Below are positions 16,210 through 25,080 of a DNA stretch of 64,000 bases, piece after piece. The stretch's first letter is position 1. The number at the start of each line of letters is the position of its first letter. Both the position numbers and the translations under genes were made by a program. The DNA is from Caldilineales bacterium (GTDB taxonomy: Bacteria > Chloroflexota > Anaerolineae > Caldilineales > Caldilineaceae): NCBI GenBank assembly GCA_012271135.1, contig JAAXGZ010000040.1, positions 16,879 through 80,878 of the forward strand, read 5' to 3'. Below the pieces are notes generated by a model, which ran no database searches, was not told the DNA's origin, and saw nothing but the letters and a program-made list of their open reading frames with translations.

Positions 16210-17451
16210 TCAAACCTCAGGAAACAATCTGAAACGGTCCGTGTCGGCGTCCCCGGCCTGGTGCATCAGGACGGCGTTCATCAATTCGATCGCCATGCGC
16301 GACTCGAGGGTGATGCCGGCGCGGACTCCTACGCAAGGGTCGTGGCGCCCCCGTTTCAGCTGAAAGTCGATTTCGTCCAATCCTTTCGTCACGGACTGTT
16401 GCGGCAGGGCAATGGATGACGTGGGCTTGAATCCCACCCGGAATGATAAGGGGCTACCCGTGGTGACCCCGCCCAGCAAGCCACCGTGGTGATTGCCCTG
16501 GTAGCCGCGGGCGCGAATGGGATCATTGTGTTCGCTGCCCCGGCGGCCGACCGATGCCCAGCCCGAACCCATCTCGCAGGACTGTACCGCGTGCAATCCG
16601 CCCAGGCTGCCCATCAGGCGCAGCTTGAGGCTCTGGTACAGGGGTTCCCCGACCAGGGGCGGAGGATTCAGCGCCACCACCTCGATGCCCGCGCCGAGTG
16701 AATCGCCGCGCACCCGTGTGTCGCGGATCAGTCGGCCGGCGGCCGACGCGAATTCGGTGCTGCAGGCATGGAGCTCGTTGTCCGCAAGCTCCCGTTCCAG
16801 TTCGGCAATGCCCTCGGCCGAAATTCGGCCGCGACCGATTGCGAACCGATCGAGCACGGAGTGGTCCGACTTCAGTTCCCCGACTTGGCAGATGGACGAG
16901 ACGATCACCGTGCCGAACTTTCGCTGGAGGTAGAGCCGTGCCACACTGCCGCCGATTACGTCGGAAATGGTGGAGCGGTAACTGGAGCGGCCGCCGCCGC
17001 GCACGTCTGTGAACCCCCGTGACTTGTGGTACTTGACCAAGTCCGCATGGCCGGGCCGCACCGCCCCCTGCAATCCCTGCAACTGGTCGTAGTGGGCGGA
17101 TTTGCGGCTGCGCGAAAACACCAGGGCGGACAGCGGTTCGCCGGTGGTGAAGCCACCGCTGTACGTTTCCAGGGCCGGGCTGTCCGGGGCCGCAACGGAG
17201 AGGCGGATGGCCGGGCCGTCCAGCAAGCGTTCCGTGCGGTACAGGCCCCCGGTCAGGAACACGGTGTCGTCCTCGCGCCGAGGTGTGCCGTGCTTGCTGC
17301 TGCCAGGCCTGCGGCGGTCCAGGAAGGCCTGTATTCGGTCCCGTTCAATCTCGAGGCCGGCAGGGCAGCCGAAGACGATGGTGGTCACGGCCGGGCCATG
17401 GCTTTCGCCTGCACCGGCGACGGCGAACAGCGGTCCGCCCAGGATCTCCAC
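16210..17451 (-). CDS. aroC: chorismate synthase
   Basis: This 413-residue enzyme makes chorismate from EPSP, using reduced FMN. Visible signatures are GESHGPA near the N-terminus, RPGHADLVKYHKSRGFTDVRG, GRSSYRST and GYQGNHHGGLLGG. It is slightly longer than the typical 360-390 residues. The family more often reads GRSSARET at the third signature, so SYRST is a variant. It follows trpF by 12 bases. The branch-point product it makes feeds TrpE and TrpG, encoded upstream in the same unit. Confidence 0.93.
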   Translation of the reverse strand: MEILGGPLFAVAGAGESHGPAVTTIVFGCPAGLEIERDRIQAFLDRRRPGSSKHGTPRREDDTVFLTGGLYRTERLLDGPAIRLSVAAPDSPALETYSGGFTTGEPLSALVFSRSRKSAHYDQLQGLQGAVRPGHADLVKYHKSRGFTDVRGGGRSSYRSTISDVIGGSVARLYLQRKFGTVIVSSICQVGELKSDHSVLDRFAIGRGRISAEGIAELERELADNELHACSTEFASAAGRLIRDTRVRGDSLGAGIEVVALNPPPLVGEPLYQSLKLRLMGSLGGLHAVQSCEMGSGWASVGRRGSEHNDPIRARGYQGNHHGGLLGGVTTGSPLSFRVGFKPTSSIALPQQSVTKGLDEIDFQLKRGRHDPCVGVRAGITLESRMAIELMNAVLMHQAGDADTDRFRLFPEV

Positions 17452-17463
17452 GGTATGCCGTTC

Positions 17464-18153
17464 CTACGCCTGCGCGGCCGGGTCGAGTTCCCGATTGGCG
17501 ACCGCCTGGCGCGCCTGGCTCACGAACGCGCGCACCGCGTCAACATCCTTCAGGCCGGGTGCGGCCTCAACGCCGCTGGACACATCCACGCCCCAAGGAT
17601 CCGTCTGTGCCACGGCTTGTGCCACGTTGTCCGGCGCCAAGCCTCCCGCCAGCATTGTTCTGGGCACGGAAATGGTCACGGTACGTACCAGGGACCAGTC
17701 CGCCTGCTCACCCGTTCCACCCCATGCCCTGCGCGAGTAGCTGTCGACCAACAGGCCGGGGCCTGCACCCCGGGAGACTGCACCATAGCGGCCGGCCAAC
17801 TCGGAGGCCTCATTCCGGGAACGCGGACGCACAGCCATGAAGCACTCCGGCACGAGCGCCGTCAAGTCCTCCGGGTCCGGGTTGCCGTATACCTGCAGGA
17901 GATCGATTCCGGAGAGGGCTGCGGCCTCGTTCATCTGTTTCGGGGTGAGGTTCACGCAGAGGCCGACGCACCGGGCTCTGCCGTCGGCCAAGCGTTCATG
18001 CGCGCCGAGGTGGTTTATGAGCTCACCGGCCCTTGCGGGTTCGATGAAGCGCGGCGAGGGCGGATGGAACACGAAACCAAGGTAGTCGGCACCCGCGTCC
18101 AAGGCGGCTTCCGCATCTTCGGGCCTGGTCAGGCCGCAGATCTTGACCTTCAT
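17464..18153 (-). CDS. trpF: phosphoribosylanthranilate isomerase
   Basis: This is a 229-residue TIM-barrel enzyme of the tryptophan pathway. It starts MKVKICGLTRPEDA with the catalytic Cys in KICG and has the Asp of LLVDS. The phosphate-binding end is LAGGLAPDNV followed by GVDVSSGVE. ATG 18153 is the correct family start; the frame is open much farther upstream but overlaps trpC. It is 26 bases downstream of trpC. Confidence 0.94.
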   Translation of the reverse strand: MKVKICGLTRPEDAEAALDAGADYLGFVFHPPSPRFIEPARAGELINHLGAHERLADGRARCVGLCVNLTPKQMNEAAALSGIDLLQVYGNPDPEDLTALVPECFMAVRPRSRNEASELAGRYGAVSRGAGPGLLVDSYSRRAWGGTGEQADWSLVRTVTISVPRTMLAGGLAPDNVAQAVAQTDPWGVDVSSGVEAAPGLKDVDAVRAFVSQARQAVANRELDPAAQA

Positions 18154-18179
18154 CGATGGTTCAAGGCCCTCCTGGGGCC

Positions 18180-19040
18180 CTATTCTTCGACCGCCGCCAA
18201 CGAACCGGCGGCGGCGAATTCCCGCACCTTGCGCTCGCGGCGGGACTGGGGCAGTTTGCTGAAGGCTTCGCCGACCAGAATGGCGTCGCATCCCATTTCG
18301 GCCATGGTGGCGGCATCGGCAGCTGTCGTGATGCCGCTTTCGCCGACCAGCACCCGATCCTCGGGGATCCGATCGCGGAGTTTGCGTGTGGTTTCGAGGT
18401 CCACCGTAAACGTCCGCAGATCGCGGTTGTTGACGCCAATGATACGGGCATCCAGCGCCAGCGCCCGATCCAATTCCGCCTCGTCGTGCACTTCGACCAG
18501 GGCCTGCATCCCGGTGGTGTGCGCCAGATCCAGAAGGGATCGGCACTCCTGGTCTCCCAGGACGGCCATGATCAGCAACAGGCCGTCCGCGCCGGCGGCC
18601 CGCGCCTCCCAGACCTGGTACGGATCGAAAATGAAGTCCTTGCGCAAAACCGGAACGGGTTGCCCTTCCGCCTCGAGACGGTTCCCGATCTGTTCCAAAT
18701 AGGCCAAATCCCCCTGGAAGTGGGTCTTGTCGGTCAGGCAGGACAGGGCGGCCGCGCCGCCGCGCACGTAGGCCGAGGCCATGGCGGCCGGATCCCAGTC
18801 GCGGGCAATCAGACCCCGCGAAGGGCTGGCGCGCTTGATTTCCGCGATGATGCTGGCACCCGGCTCGCGCACCAAGGCACCGGCCAGATCCTGGGCTGGC
18901 CGCGCGAGCCGCGCCATGGCGATCAGCTCCTCCTCCCGCACTCGGCGTTTAGCGGCCGCCACCTCCTTGCGGCGTACGGCCATGATTTTGTCCAGGACCC
19001 TGCCCTGGAACTTGGCGATGTCCAATTGCGACCGCTTCAT
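18180..19040 (-). CDS. trpC: indole-3-glycerol-phosphate synthase
   Basis: This is a 286-residue IGPS. Visible motifs are IIAEIKRASPSRG with the catalytic lysine, VLRKDFIFDPYQV, ALVEVHDEAEL, GVNNRDLRTF and LVGESGI. The length is normal for a monofunctional enzyme. The start overlaps the trpD stop by four bases (ATGA), which suggests translational coupling. Its product, indole-3-glycerol phosphate, would need TrpAB, which is not encoded in this window. Confidence 0.95.
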   Translation of the reverse strand: MKRSQLDIAKFQGRVLDKIMAVRRKEVAAAKRRVREEELIAMARLARPAQDLAGALVREPGASIIAEIKRASPSRGLIARDWDPAAMASAYVRGGAAALSCLTDKTHFQGDLAYLEQIGNRLEAEGQPVPVLRKDFIFDPYQVWEARAAGADGLLLIMAVLGDQECRSLLDLAHTTGMQALVEVHDEAELDRALALDARIIGVNNRDLRTFTVDLETTRKLRDRIPEDRVLVGESGITTAADAATMAEMGCDAILVGEAFSKLPQSRRERKVREFAAAGSLAAVEE

Positions 19041-20074
19041 GCCTGTTGGTCCTGTGTAAACGCGACAAACCGCTCCAGCGTGTCCAGGGCCTTGCCGGAG
19101 TCTATGCTTTCCTTGGCCTCCGCCAGGTGGGCGCCGATGTCCCCGTCCTCCGTGGCCAGGGCCGCGGCGGCGTTGAGGACAACCATGTCCCGCATGGGGC
19201 CCTTGACCTCACCGGACAGGATCCCGCGGGTATATCCCGCGTTGTCCGCCGGGTCACCGCCTTTGACCTTGTCCAGGCCCGATCGGGGCAAACCCAGCTC
19301 CACCGCGTCCACGGTCCTTTCCTGGATGCGGCCATTGTGCAGGTGGACGATGTGGTTGGGGCCGGCCAACGACAGTTCGTCCATGCCGCCCGCGCCGTGG
19401 ACGACGAACGCCGCCCGTTTGCCCACGCGCTGCAGCATCCGGGCCAGCTCGATGCTGAGGTCGGGACTGTAGACCCCCATCAGGACATTGGTTACCGGCG
19501 CGGGGTTGGACAACGGTCCAATCAGATTGAACAACGAACGGATGCCCAGTTCCATCCGAGCCTTGCCCACATGCCGCATGGCGGGATGGCAGTGAGGCGC
19601 AAACAGGAACACAAACCCGACTTCGTCGAGGCAGGCTCCCGCCTGGTCCAGCGACATGTCGAGATTGGCCCCGAGTTCCCGCAGGACATCGGCGCTCCCG
19701 CTGCGGCTGCTGGCGGCCCGATTGCCGTGCTTGGCCACCGACACCCCAGTGCCGGCCACCACCAGGGAGGCCGTGGTGCTCACGTTGATGCTGTGGGATC
19801 CGTCGCCGCCGGTGCCCACGACATCGAGCAGGGGTTCGTGCCGGCCGTTGGCCGGGAATGGGGAGGCGTGTTCCATGAGGGAGTTCCAGAACCCCGTGAT
19901 TTCGTCCACGGTCGGCCCCTTCATGTTCATGGCCACCAGGAACGCACCGATTTGGGCATCGGTGGCGTTGCCCGACACCATCTCGCTGAGGACGGCCTGG
20001 GCCTGGTCCTGCGCAAGATCGCCTCGTTCCATCACATGTCGAATGGCGGTGGACAAGTCCATTGTTTGTGCCAT
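19037..20074 (-). CDS. trpD: anthranilate phosphoribosyltransferase
   Basis: This is a 345-residue TrpD. Visible motifs are DVVGTGGDGSHSINVST (the PRPP/metal loop), VAKHGNRAASSRSGSADVLR and FNLIGPLSNPA. ATG 20074 lies four bases after the stop of the phosphotransferase-like gene, with AGGAGG 12 bases upstream inside that gene. It transfers phosphoribose to anthranilate. It ends overlapping trpC by four bases. Confidence 0.95.
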   Translation of the reverse strand: MAQTMDLSTAIRHVMERGDLAQDQAQAVLSEMVSGNATDAQIGAFLVAMNMKGPTVDEITGFWNSLMEHASPFPANGRHEPLLDVVGTGGDGSHSINVSTTASLVVAGTGVSVAKHGNRAASSRSGSADVLRELGANLDMSLDQAGACLDEVGFVFLFAPHCHPAMRHVGKARMELGIRSLFNLIGPLSNPAPVTNVLMGVYSPDLSIELARMLQRVGKRAAFVVHGAGGMDELSLAGPNHIVHLHNGRIQERTVDAVELGLPRSGLDKVKGGDPADNAGYTRGILSGEVKGPMRDMVVLNAAAALATEDGDIGAHLAEAKESIDSGKALDTLERFVAFTQDQQA

Positions 20075-20078
20075 GGTT

Positions 20079-21140
20079 CTATTCGCCTCCTGCCGCCATT
20101 GGCATGTCAGGTTGTAGCCTGCGTTGGTATTGGCAGGCAAATTGATCCAACTCTTCGTCTGCGAAGTCCAGTTTCAGGGCACGGTTCACATCGGACATGC
20201 ATTCGCGGAATGCCACCCGCAGCAACGGTCCGACCCTGTCCGCGCCGGTTTCGGCTGTGGGCTGCCGCCGGGTCAGTAGCAGGGCCAGGTTGAGCAGCCC
20301 CTCAAGGGGCAGCAACCGGCCGTACAGTTCCACGCGCGGGGCCAAGTCGGTCTGACCCAACTCCGACAAGTAACGATCCTGCCATGCCTGGCAGTCGTCC
20401 GCTGTCAAATTCCTCAACATGTGGAGCATGACGTGGGCGCATTCACGGGCCGGATCGCCGATGCCGGCCAGTTCCCAATCCACCATCCGGACGCGCCCGT
20501 CGTACATCAGGCAGTGTTCCGCGTACAGTTCCCCGTGGACGACCGCTGCCGGGGCCGAGCCTTCCAGACCGGTTACGAGTGCAGACAACTGGCGGGGCCC
20601 CTCCTGCGTCACCGTGGCCAGGGCCGTATTGAATTCATCGCACGGTTGTTCCAGCCGCCAACGTTCCAACCTTCGTAGACTGCCCTCAATGAGCTTCCAC
20701 TGGTACCCCGCGTTGATCGGATGGGGACTGAGCCGCGTGTCGGGTGTGGTCGCCAGGCGATGCAGCCGGCCCAGACTTTGGGCCAGAGCCTCCCTGTGGG
20801 CCGGCTCGCGAACGTCCACTGGACACCCTGGGCACCATCTGTAGACCAGCACCTGGCGTGCCAGACCCTCGGGGTAGCGATCGAACACCAATGGCTCCGG
20901 TGCCAGGTCCGCCCGCCAAGCAAGGGTCTGGGCATTGTATTGGCGCCGCCCGCGGGCCTGGCCTGCATCCAGGAACATCTTAAGCACCAGGCTTGCCGTA
21001 CCGGCCTCCACCTTCCACAAGGCATTGCTGTCACCGGTCAGGGTGTCCGTGAGACGGACAGCCTGGCCGTGCACCGGGCTGGCCGGGGCATGAGCCAGCC
21101 AATGCAGAGGATCCCGAATCGTATCGGTCTCGGAAGCCAT
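20079..21140 (-). CDS. phosphotransferase family protein (APH/choline kinase-like)
   Basis: This is a 353-residue kinase-fold protein embedded in the trp operon. The APH pattern is visible: HGELYAEHCLM corresponds to the catalytic HGDxxxxN loop, with Glu for Asp and His/Cys near the Asn position, and VDWELAGIGDPA to the metal-binding DxE/D loop. The catalytic base is thus substituted, which may alter or reduce activity. The start is uncertain: ATG 21140 (used here) or ATG 21194, which would overlap trpG. Neither has a clear ribosome-binding site. The substrate is unknown, and it is not a standard tryptophan gene. Confidence 0.75.
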   Translation of the reverse strand: MASETDTIRDPLHWLAHAPASPVHGQAVRLTDTLTGDSNALWKVEAGTASLVLKMFLDAGQARGRRQYNAQTLAWRADLAPEPLVFDRYPEGLARQVLVYRWCPGCPVDVREPAHREALAQSLGRLHRLATTPDTRLSPHPINAGYQWKLIEGSLRRLERWRLEQPCDEFNTALATVTQEGPRQLSALVTGLEGSAPAAVVHGELYAEHCLMYDGRVRMVDWELAGIGDPARECAHVMLHMLRNLTADDCQAWQDRYLSELGQTDLAPRVELYGRLLPLEGLLNLALLLTRRQPTAETGADRVGPLLRVAFRECMSDVNRALKLDFADEELDQFACQYQRRLQPDMPMAAGGE

Positions 21141-21177
21141 GGTGGGCGGCGACGCGGATGGACAGGTGGTGTGCCGG

Positions 21178-21765
21178 TTAGGCTGGGCGGGCATCGGGAC
21201 CGGGCAAGTCCAAGAAGTTCTGCAGCATGTCGTGACCCTGTTGCGTCAGAAAACTCTCCGGATGGAACTGGAGGCCGTGGATCGGCTTTCTGCGGTGGCG
21301 TACGCCCATGATGTCGCCGCCTGCGGTCCAGGCCGTGACGGCCAACTCCGGGGATACAGGCCGGTGAATGATGAGCGAGTGGTAACGCGTGGCAGTGAAG
21401 GGGTTGGCGATGCCCTTGAACAGTCCTTCCCCGTCATGATGGATTTGGCTGGTCTTGCCGTGCATGATCTCCGGCGCGCCGGACACCTCGCAGCCGTGTA
21501 CGTGGCCGATGCACTGCTGCCCCAGGCACACGCCGAGGATTGGAGTCCGGCTGCCCATGGTTTCGATCAGCTCATTGCTGATGCCGGAGTCTGCCTGGGG
21601 TGTTCCCGGCCCGGGGCTGATCACGATGTGGGAGGGTTCGTCGGAGGCCACGGTTGCCACCGGCACCTCGTCGTTGCGGTAGACCTTCAGCGATGCCCCC
21701 AGCTTCCCCAGGAACTGGACCAGGTTGTAGGTGAAGCTGTCGTAGTTGTCGATCACAATCACCAT
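21178..21765 (-). CDS. trpG: anthranilate synthase component II (glutamine amidotransferase)
   Basis: This is a 195-residue class I amidotransferase that supplies ammonia to TrpE. The nucleophile is in GVCLGQQCIGH, and the His-Glu pair is in LQFHPESFLT. It begins MVIVIDNYDSFTYNLVQFLG. It may also serve p-aminobenzoate synthase, as TrpG/PabA proteins are interchangeable in many bacteria. It starts one base after the trpS stop. Confidence 0.94.
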   Translation of the reverse strand: MVIVIDNYDSFTYNLVQFLGKLGASLKVYRNDEVPVATVASDEPSHIVISPGPGTPQADSGISNELIETMGSRTPILGVCLGQQCIGHVHGCEVSGAPEIMHGKTSQIHHDGEGLFKGIANPFTATRYHSLIIHRPVSPELAVTAWTAGGDIMGVRHRRKPIHGLQFHPESFLTQQGHDMLQNFLDLPGPDARPA

Positions 21766-21766
21766 G

Positions 21767-22876
21767 TCAGGCCTCCCGGTTGGCGGCTTGGCGTTTGGCG
21801 AACTTCTCGCCGCTGCGTCGGATGCGGTTCCAAATGCCCGTCAGGCCCATCGCCTTCTTCATGGCCATGACGGTCTCCCGGGCCTCCGCGCGGGCCTGTT
21901 GGGTACCCGTCTCCAACAAGTGGTCGACGAATCCCGTCCGCGACTCAAAATGGGCCCGGCGCTCGCGGGTGGGTTCCAGAAAGTCGTTGATGGCCCGGGC
22001 CAGCGTTTGCTTGACTTCGACGTCACCCACGGTGCCCTGGCGGTACCGATCCTTGAGGTCCTCCACCACGGTTCCGCCCGGATTGCGTTGGGATTCCGGA
22101 ATGGCCGGATTGGCTCCGTCCGGGTGGAAGAAGTCCAGATACTCAAACACCGGGTTGCCCTCGACCGTTCCGGGAATATCGGCCCGAATCCGCTTCGGAT
22201 CCGTGTACATGCCCATCACGCGCCGATTGACGGTCGCCTCGTCGTCCGCCAGAAAGACAGCGTTGTTGAGGCTCTTGCTCATCTTGGCATTGCCGTCCGT
22301 GCCCACTAGCGTGCCGCCCACCACCATCGCCTCGGGAATGGGGAACACTTCGCCGTAGGCCAGATTGAAGCGCCGCGCGATTTGCCGGGTCATCTCGACG
22401 TGAGCTTCGTTGTCCTGTCCAACCGGCACCAGGTTGCCGCGGGGCATCAGGATATCGGCGGACTGCAGGACCGGATAGCCCAGCAGGCTGTAGGGGATCT
22501 GGTCCATGCCCGCGGCGGTGGCCATGTCCTTGATGGTGGGGAGCTGCTGGATCCGCTCGACGGTCACGAGGCTGCCCAGCAGCAAGTTCATTTCGTAGAC
22601 CTCGTGCACCGCGCTTTGCAGATAGAAGGTGACTTTTTCGGGATCGATGCCGATGGCTAGGTGGTCCAGCACGATGGCCCGGGCGTTGTCGGCAATGGCT
22701 TCGATGCTGGCCTTGTCCGGTTTGGTGGTCAGCATGTGCAGGTCCGCCACCAGGAAGAAGCACTCGTACTTGCCCTGCAGGGCCAGGCGGTGCCGATGGC
22801 TGCCGATGAAGTGGCCCAGGTGCAGTTGCCCGGTGGGCCGGTCTCCGGTCAGGATGCGGGGTTTGGTATCGCTCAT
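21767..22876 (-). CDS. trpS: tryptophanyl-tRNA synthetase
   Basis: This is a 369-residue class I synthetase. The HIGH-like motif is PTGQLHLGHF, the second signature is KMSKS, and DQIPYSLLGYPVLQSADIL lines the Trp pocket region. ATG 22876 has GAGAGGA eight bases upstream; an in-frame ATG at 22891 would overlap trpE. Its place between trpE and trpG means that the T-box controls both tryptophan synthesis and charging of tRNA-Trp. Confidence 0.95.
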   Translation of the reverse strand: MSDTKPRILTGDRPTGQLHLGHFIGSHRHRLALQGKYECFFLVADLHMLTTKPDKASIEAIADNARAIVLDHLAIGIDPEKVTFYLQSAVHEVYEMNLLLGSLVTVERIQQLPTIKDMATAAGMDQIPYSLLGYPVLQSADILMPRGNLVPVGQDNEAHVEMTRQIARRFNLAYGEVFPIPEAMVVGGTLVGTDGNAKMSKSLNNAVFLADDEATVNRRVMGMYTDPKRIRADIPGTVEGNPVFEYLDFFHPDGANPAIPESQRNPGGTVVEDLKDRYRQGTVGDVEVKQTLARAINDFLEPTRERRAHFESRTGFVDHLLETGTQQARAEARETVMAMKKAMGLTGIWNRIRRSGEKFAKRQAANREA

Positions 22877-22887
22877 GTTCGGTCCTC

Positions 22888-24426
22888 TCAAAGCTGCAAG
22901 GCGTTTTCGGCCAGGGCGACGGCCGTGGTCAGGGCGCGCATCTTGTTCATGGCCTCGTTGTATTCGTATGCGGGCTGGCTGTCCATGACCAGGCCGCCAC
23001 CGGCCTGCAGGACACAGGTCGCACCCAACATGGTGATGGTCCGGATGGTGATGCAGGTGTCCATGGTCCCATCGTGGTCGATGTACCCGACCACCCCGGC
23101 ATACGGTCCCCTGCGGGACGCCTCCAGTTCCTCGATGATCTCCATGGCCCGGATCTTCGGCGCGCCGCTGACAGTGCCGGCCGGCAGGGTCGCCCGGATT
23201 AGGTCGATGCCGTCCATGCCATCCCGGAGCCGTCCCTGGACATCGCTGACGATGTGCATGATGTGGCTGTAGCGTTCGATCTGCATCACGTTGGCCACCT
23301 GCACCGACCCGTAGTCGCAGACGCGCCCCAGGTCGTTGCGGCCCAGGTCCACCAGCATGACGTGCTCGGCCCGTTCCTTGGGATCCGCCAGCAGGTCCTC
23401 CGCCAGTTGCCGGTCCTCCTCAGGGGTTTCGCCGCGCCATCGCGATCCCGCGATCGGGTGCAGGCTGGCCTCGCGGTCCTCCAACCGCACATGCATCTCG
23501 GGGCTTGAGCCCACCAGGCGCATCGGCGGCCCCTTGAGGCCGGGGATGTGCGAGAAATCCAGGTAGAACATGTAGGAGGAAGGGTTGACCATCCGTAGGG
23601 CGCGGTAGATGGTGAAGGGGTCCGCCTGTGTCGCGCGCGTCTGGCGCATGCTGAGCACGCCCTGAAAGATGTCGCCGGCGATGATGTATTCCCTGGTACG
23701 GCGCACGATCTCCGCGTATTCCTCCGGGGTCTTCGAGCAGGCCCACGGAGAGTCGTCGCAAATTTCCGGCAGGTCCGGTTCAGCGAACGGTGCATGGATG
23801 CGATCGCAGATGGCGTTGATGCGCCGACAGGTGTCGGCATAGGCCCGATCCAGGTCCGCGTGGGTCAGGTCCAGGTTCACCATCACCAGGAGGCGGTGCT
23901 TGACGTGGTCGAAGATGACCAATTCGTCGCTGAACAGCATGACCATGTCCGGAGTGCCGATGAGGTCCTCGGCGGTGGCCGGCAGCTTTTCGATGAACCT
24001 GACCATGTCGTAGCCGAACATGCCCACGGCACCGCCCTTGAAGCGCGGCAGGTCCGGCACATCGACCACGGTTTCCGACGTGACCTGCGCGCGCAGGACA
24101 TCGAAGGGATCGCCGCACAGTTCCTTGACCGAGCCGTCCTGTCCGGCCAGGGTCATGCGGTCCCCGTAGGCCACCAGGCTGCGGGAGGGGTTCAGCCCGA
24201 TGAAGCTGTAGCGGCCGAACCGTTCCCCGGCCTCGGCGGATTCCAGCAGGAAGCAGGGCTGCGTAGCTTGGGATCCTTGGATTAGTTGCTGGTTGGGGTG
24301 TCGGCACAGCTTCAGGAACACGGACACGGGCGTGTCCATGTCGGCCGGGATTTCCCGATAGACGGGATATCGGGTTGCCTCCCCCCAATGTGCCTTGACC
24401 GTCTCCAAGGCCGGAACAAAATTCAC
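22888..24426 (-). CDS. trpE: anthranilate synthase component I
   Basis: This is a 512-residue enzyme that turns chorismate into anthranilate. The catalytic core includes GDIFQGVLSMR, PIAGSRWRGET, LVDLGRNDLGRVC, GTVSGAPKIRAMEI and AGGGLVMDSQPAYEY. Leu-Leu-Glu-Ser in PCFLLESAE corresponds to the feedback-inhibition motif, so Trp inhibition is expected. I chose GTG 24426, with GGGAGG seven bases upstream; the open frame continues back through the T-box leader, which is not coding. It is the first gene of the unit. Confidence 0.95.
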   Translation of the reverse strand: MNFVPALETVKAHWGEATRYPVYREIPADMDTPVSVFLKLCRHPNQQLIQGSQATQPCFLLESAEAGERFGRYSFIGLNPSRSLVAYGDRMTLAGQDGSVKELCGDPFDVLRAQVTSETVVDVPDLPRFKGGAVGMFGYDMVRFIEKLPATAEDLIGTPDMVMLFSDELVIFDHVKHRLLVMVNLDLTHADLDRAYADTCRRINAICDRIHAPFAEPDLPEICDDSPWACSKTPEEYAEIVRRTREYIIAGDIFQGVLSMRQTRATQADPFTIYRALRMVNPSSYMFYLDFSHIPGLKGPPMRLVGSSPEMHVRLEDREASLHPIAGSRWRGETPEEDRQLAEDLLADPKERAEHVMLVDLGRNDLGRVCDYGSVQVANVMQIERYSHIMHIVSDVQGRLRDGMDGIDLIRATLPAGTVSGAPKIRAMEIIEELEASRRGPYAGVVGYIDHDGTMDTCITIRTITMLGATCVLQAGGGLVMDSQPAYEYNEAMNKMRALTTAVALAENALQL

Positions 24427-24749
24427 CGCTGCACCTCCCGAAAACAAAAAACCCCGGATGCCGTTCACAACGAGACATCCGGGGACGAAATCCGGGGATT
24501 CCGCGGTGCCACCCCACTTGAGTGCCCGAGCCGTGCCCGTCACTCCTCTCTGCGGGAACGGGACTTGCGTCCGATTCCCCGCGCCCTGATAACGGTGGCG
24601 TCTCCGGCTTGCCTATTGGGAGGGTTTCCGTTCGGCTTGCGACTCACCGGTCCATTCACCTGCCTCTTGCCTGCTTCCTTTCCACCGGCCGGAAGCTCTC
24701 TGAAGGCAGACTGGCAGGCTACTAGCCCGGATCACAGTCCGTTTACATT
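24427..24749 (-). promoter_or_regulatory. T-box leader, tryptophan-specific, upstream of trpE
   Basis: Read on the minus strand, the leader holds AGAGAGC (the stem I K-turn signature), a specifier context GGTGAATGGACC with TGG (Trp codon) at 24654-24652, and the T-box core GGGTGGCACCGCGG (24514-24501). The antiterminator 3' side TTCGTCCCC follows, then a terminator hairpin. Known T-boxes bind uncharged tRNA with the matching anticodon and then form the antiterminator. Here low tryptophan should allow transcription of trpE and everything behind it. Confidence 0.9.
24446..24484 (-). terminator. T-box regulated intrinsic terminator
   Basis: The stem is CCCCGGATG (24484-24476) with CATCCGGGG (24460-24452), followed by six T and GTTTT. 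The 5' arm overlaps the CGTCCCC needed for the antiterminator, so the two structures exclude each other. Confidence 0.9.
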
Positions 24750-24755
24750 GGCGCA

Positions 24756-24784
24756 AGGATACCGTGTGGGAAGGGTACTGTCAA
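24756..24784 (-). promoter_or_regulatory. promoter of the trp/aro operon
   Basis: On the minus strand: a perfect TTGACA (24784-24779), 17 bases, then TATCCT (24761-24756). Transcription would begin near 24749 and read about 320 bases of T-box leader. Confidence 0.75.
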
Positions 24785-24836
24785 CATTGGCCCTGCCCCG
24801 TCGCTGACTGCTGGTTACAGTCCAACGACCGGGTAT

Positions 24837-24868
24837 CGCCCCGCCGAAGGCATTGCATCGGCGGGGCG
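24837..24868. terminator. GC-rich hairpin between the surface-protein genes and the trp operon
   Basis: CGCCCCGCCGA pairs with TCGGCGGGGCG across a 10-base loop. On the plus strand it is followed by TTCGTTTT. It sits 29 bases after the stop of the minus-strand gene at 24898-25080 and could insulate that unit from the trp promoter. Confidence 0.55.
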
Positions 24869-24897
24869 TTCGTTTTCAGGGTAGTACGGTTGGAAGC

Positions 24898-25080
24898 CTA
24901 CGGGTCGCTGCCGTCACGTTTGGCCACGGCCGTCAAGACCCTGACCACCCCAAAGCTCAGGACGGCCAGCGATGCAAATTGCACGGCGATGATGATCTGG
25001 ATATCGGAGACCATCATCCCCAGCGTGCCGCCGGACATGACCACCGAAGCCAAGCCGATCAGGTAGAACAGCCACTTCAT
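24898..25080 (-). CDS. small two-helix membrane protein
   Basis: This is a 60-residue protein with two hydrophobic segments (about 3-23 and 28-48) and a short charged tail (AVAKRDGSDP). Its ATG overlaps the stop of the upstream gene (ATGA), so translation is probably coupled. The family is not recognised. It could be a partner or membrane anchor of the secreted protein encoded just upstream. Confidence 0.65.
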   Translation of the reverse strand: MKWLFYLIGLASVVMSGGTLGMMVSDIQIIIAVQFASLAVLSFGVVRVLTAVAKRDGSDP

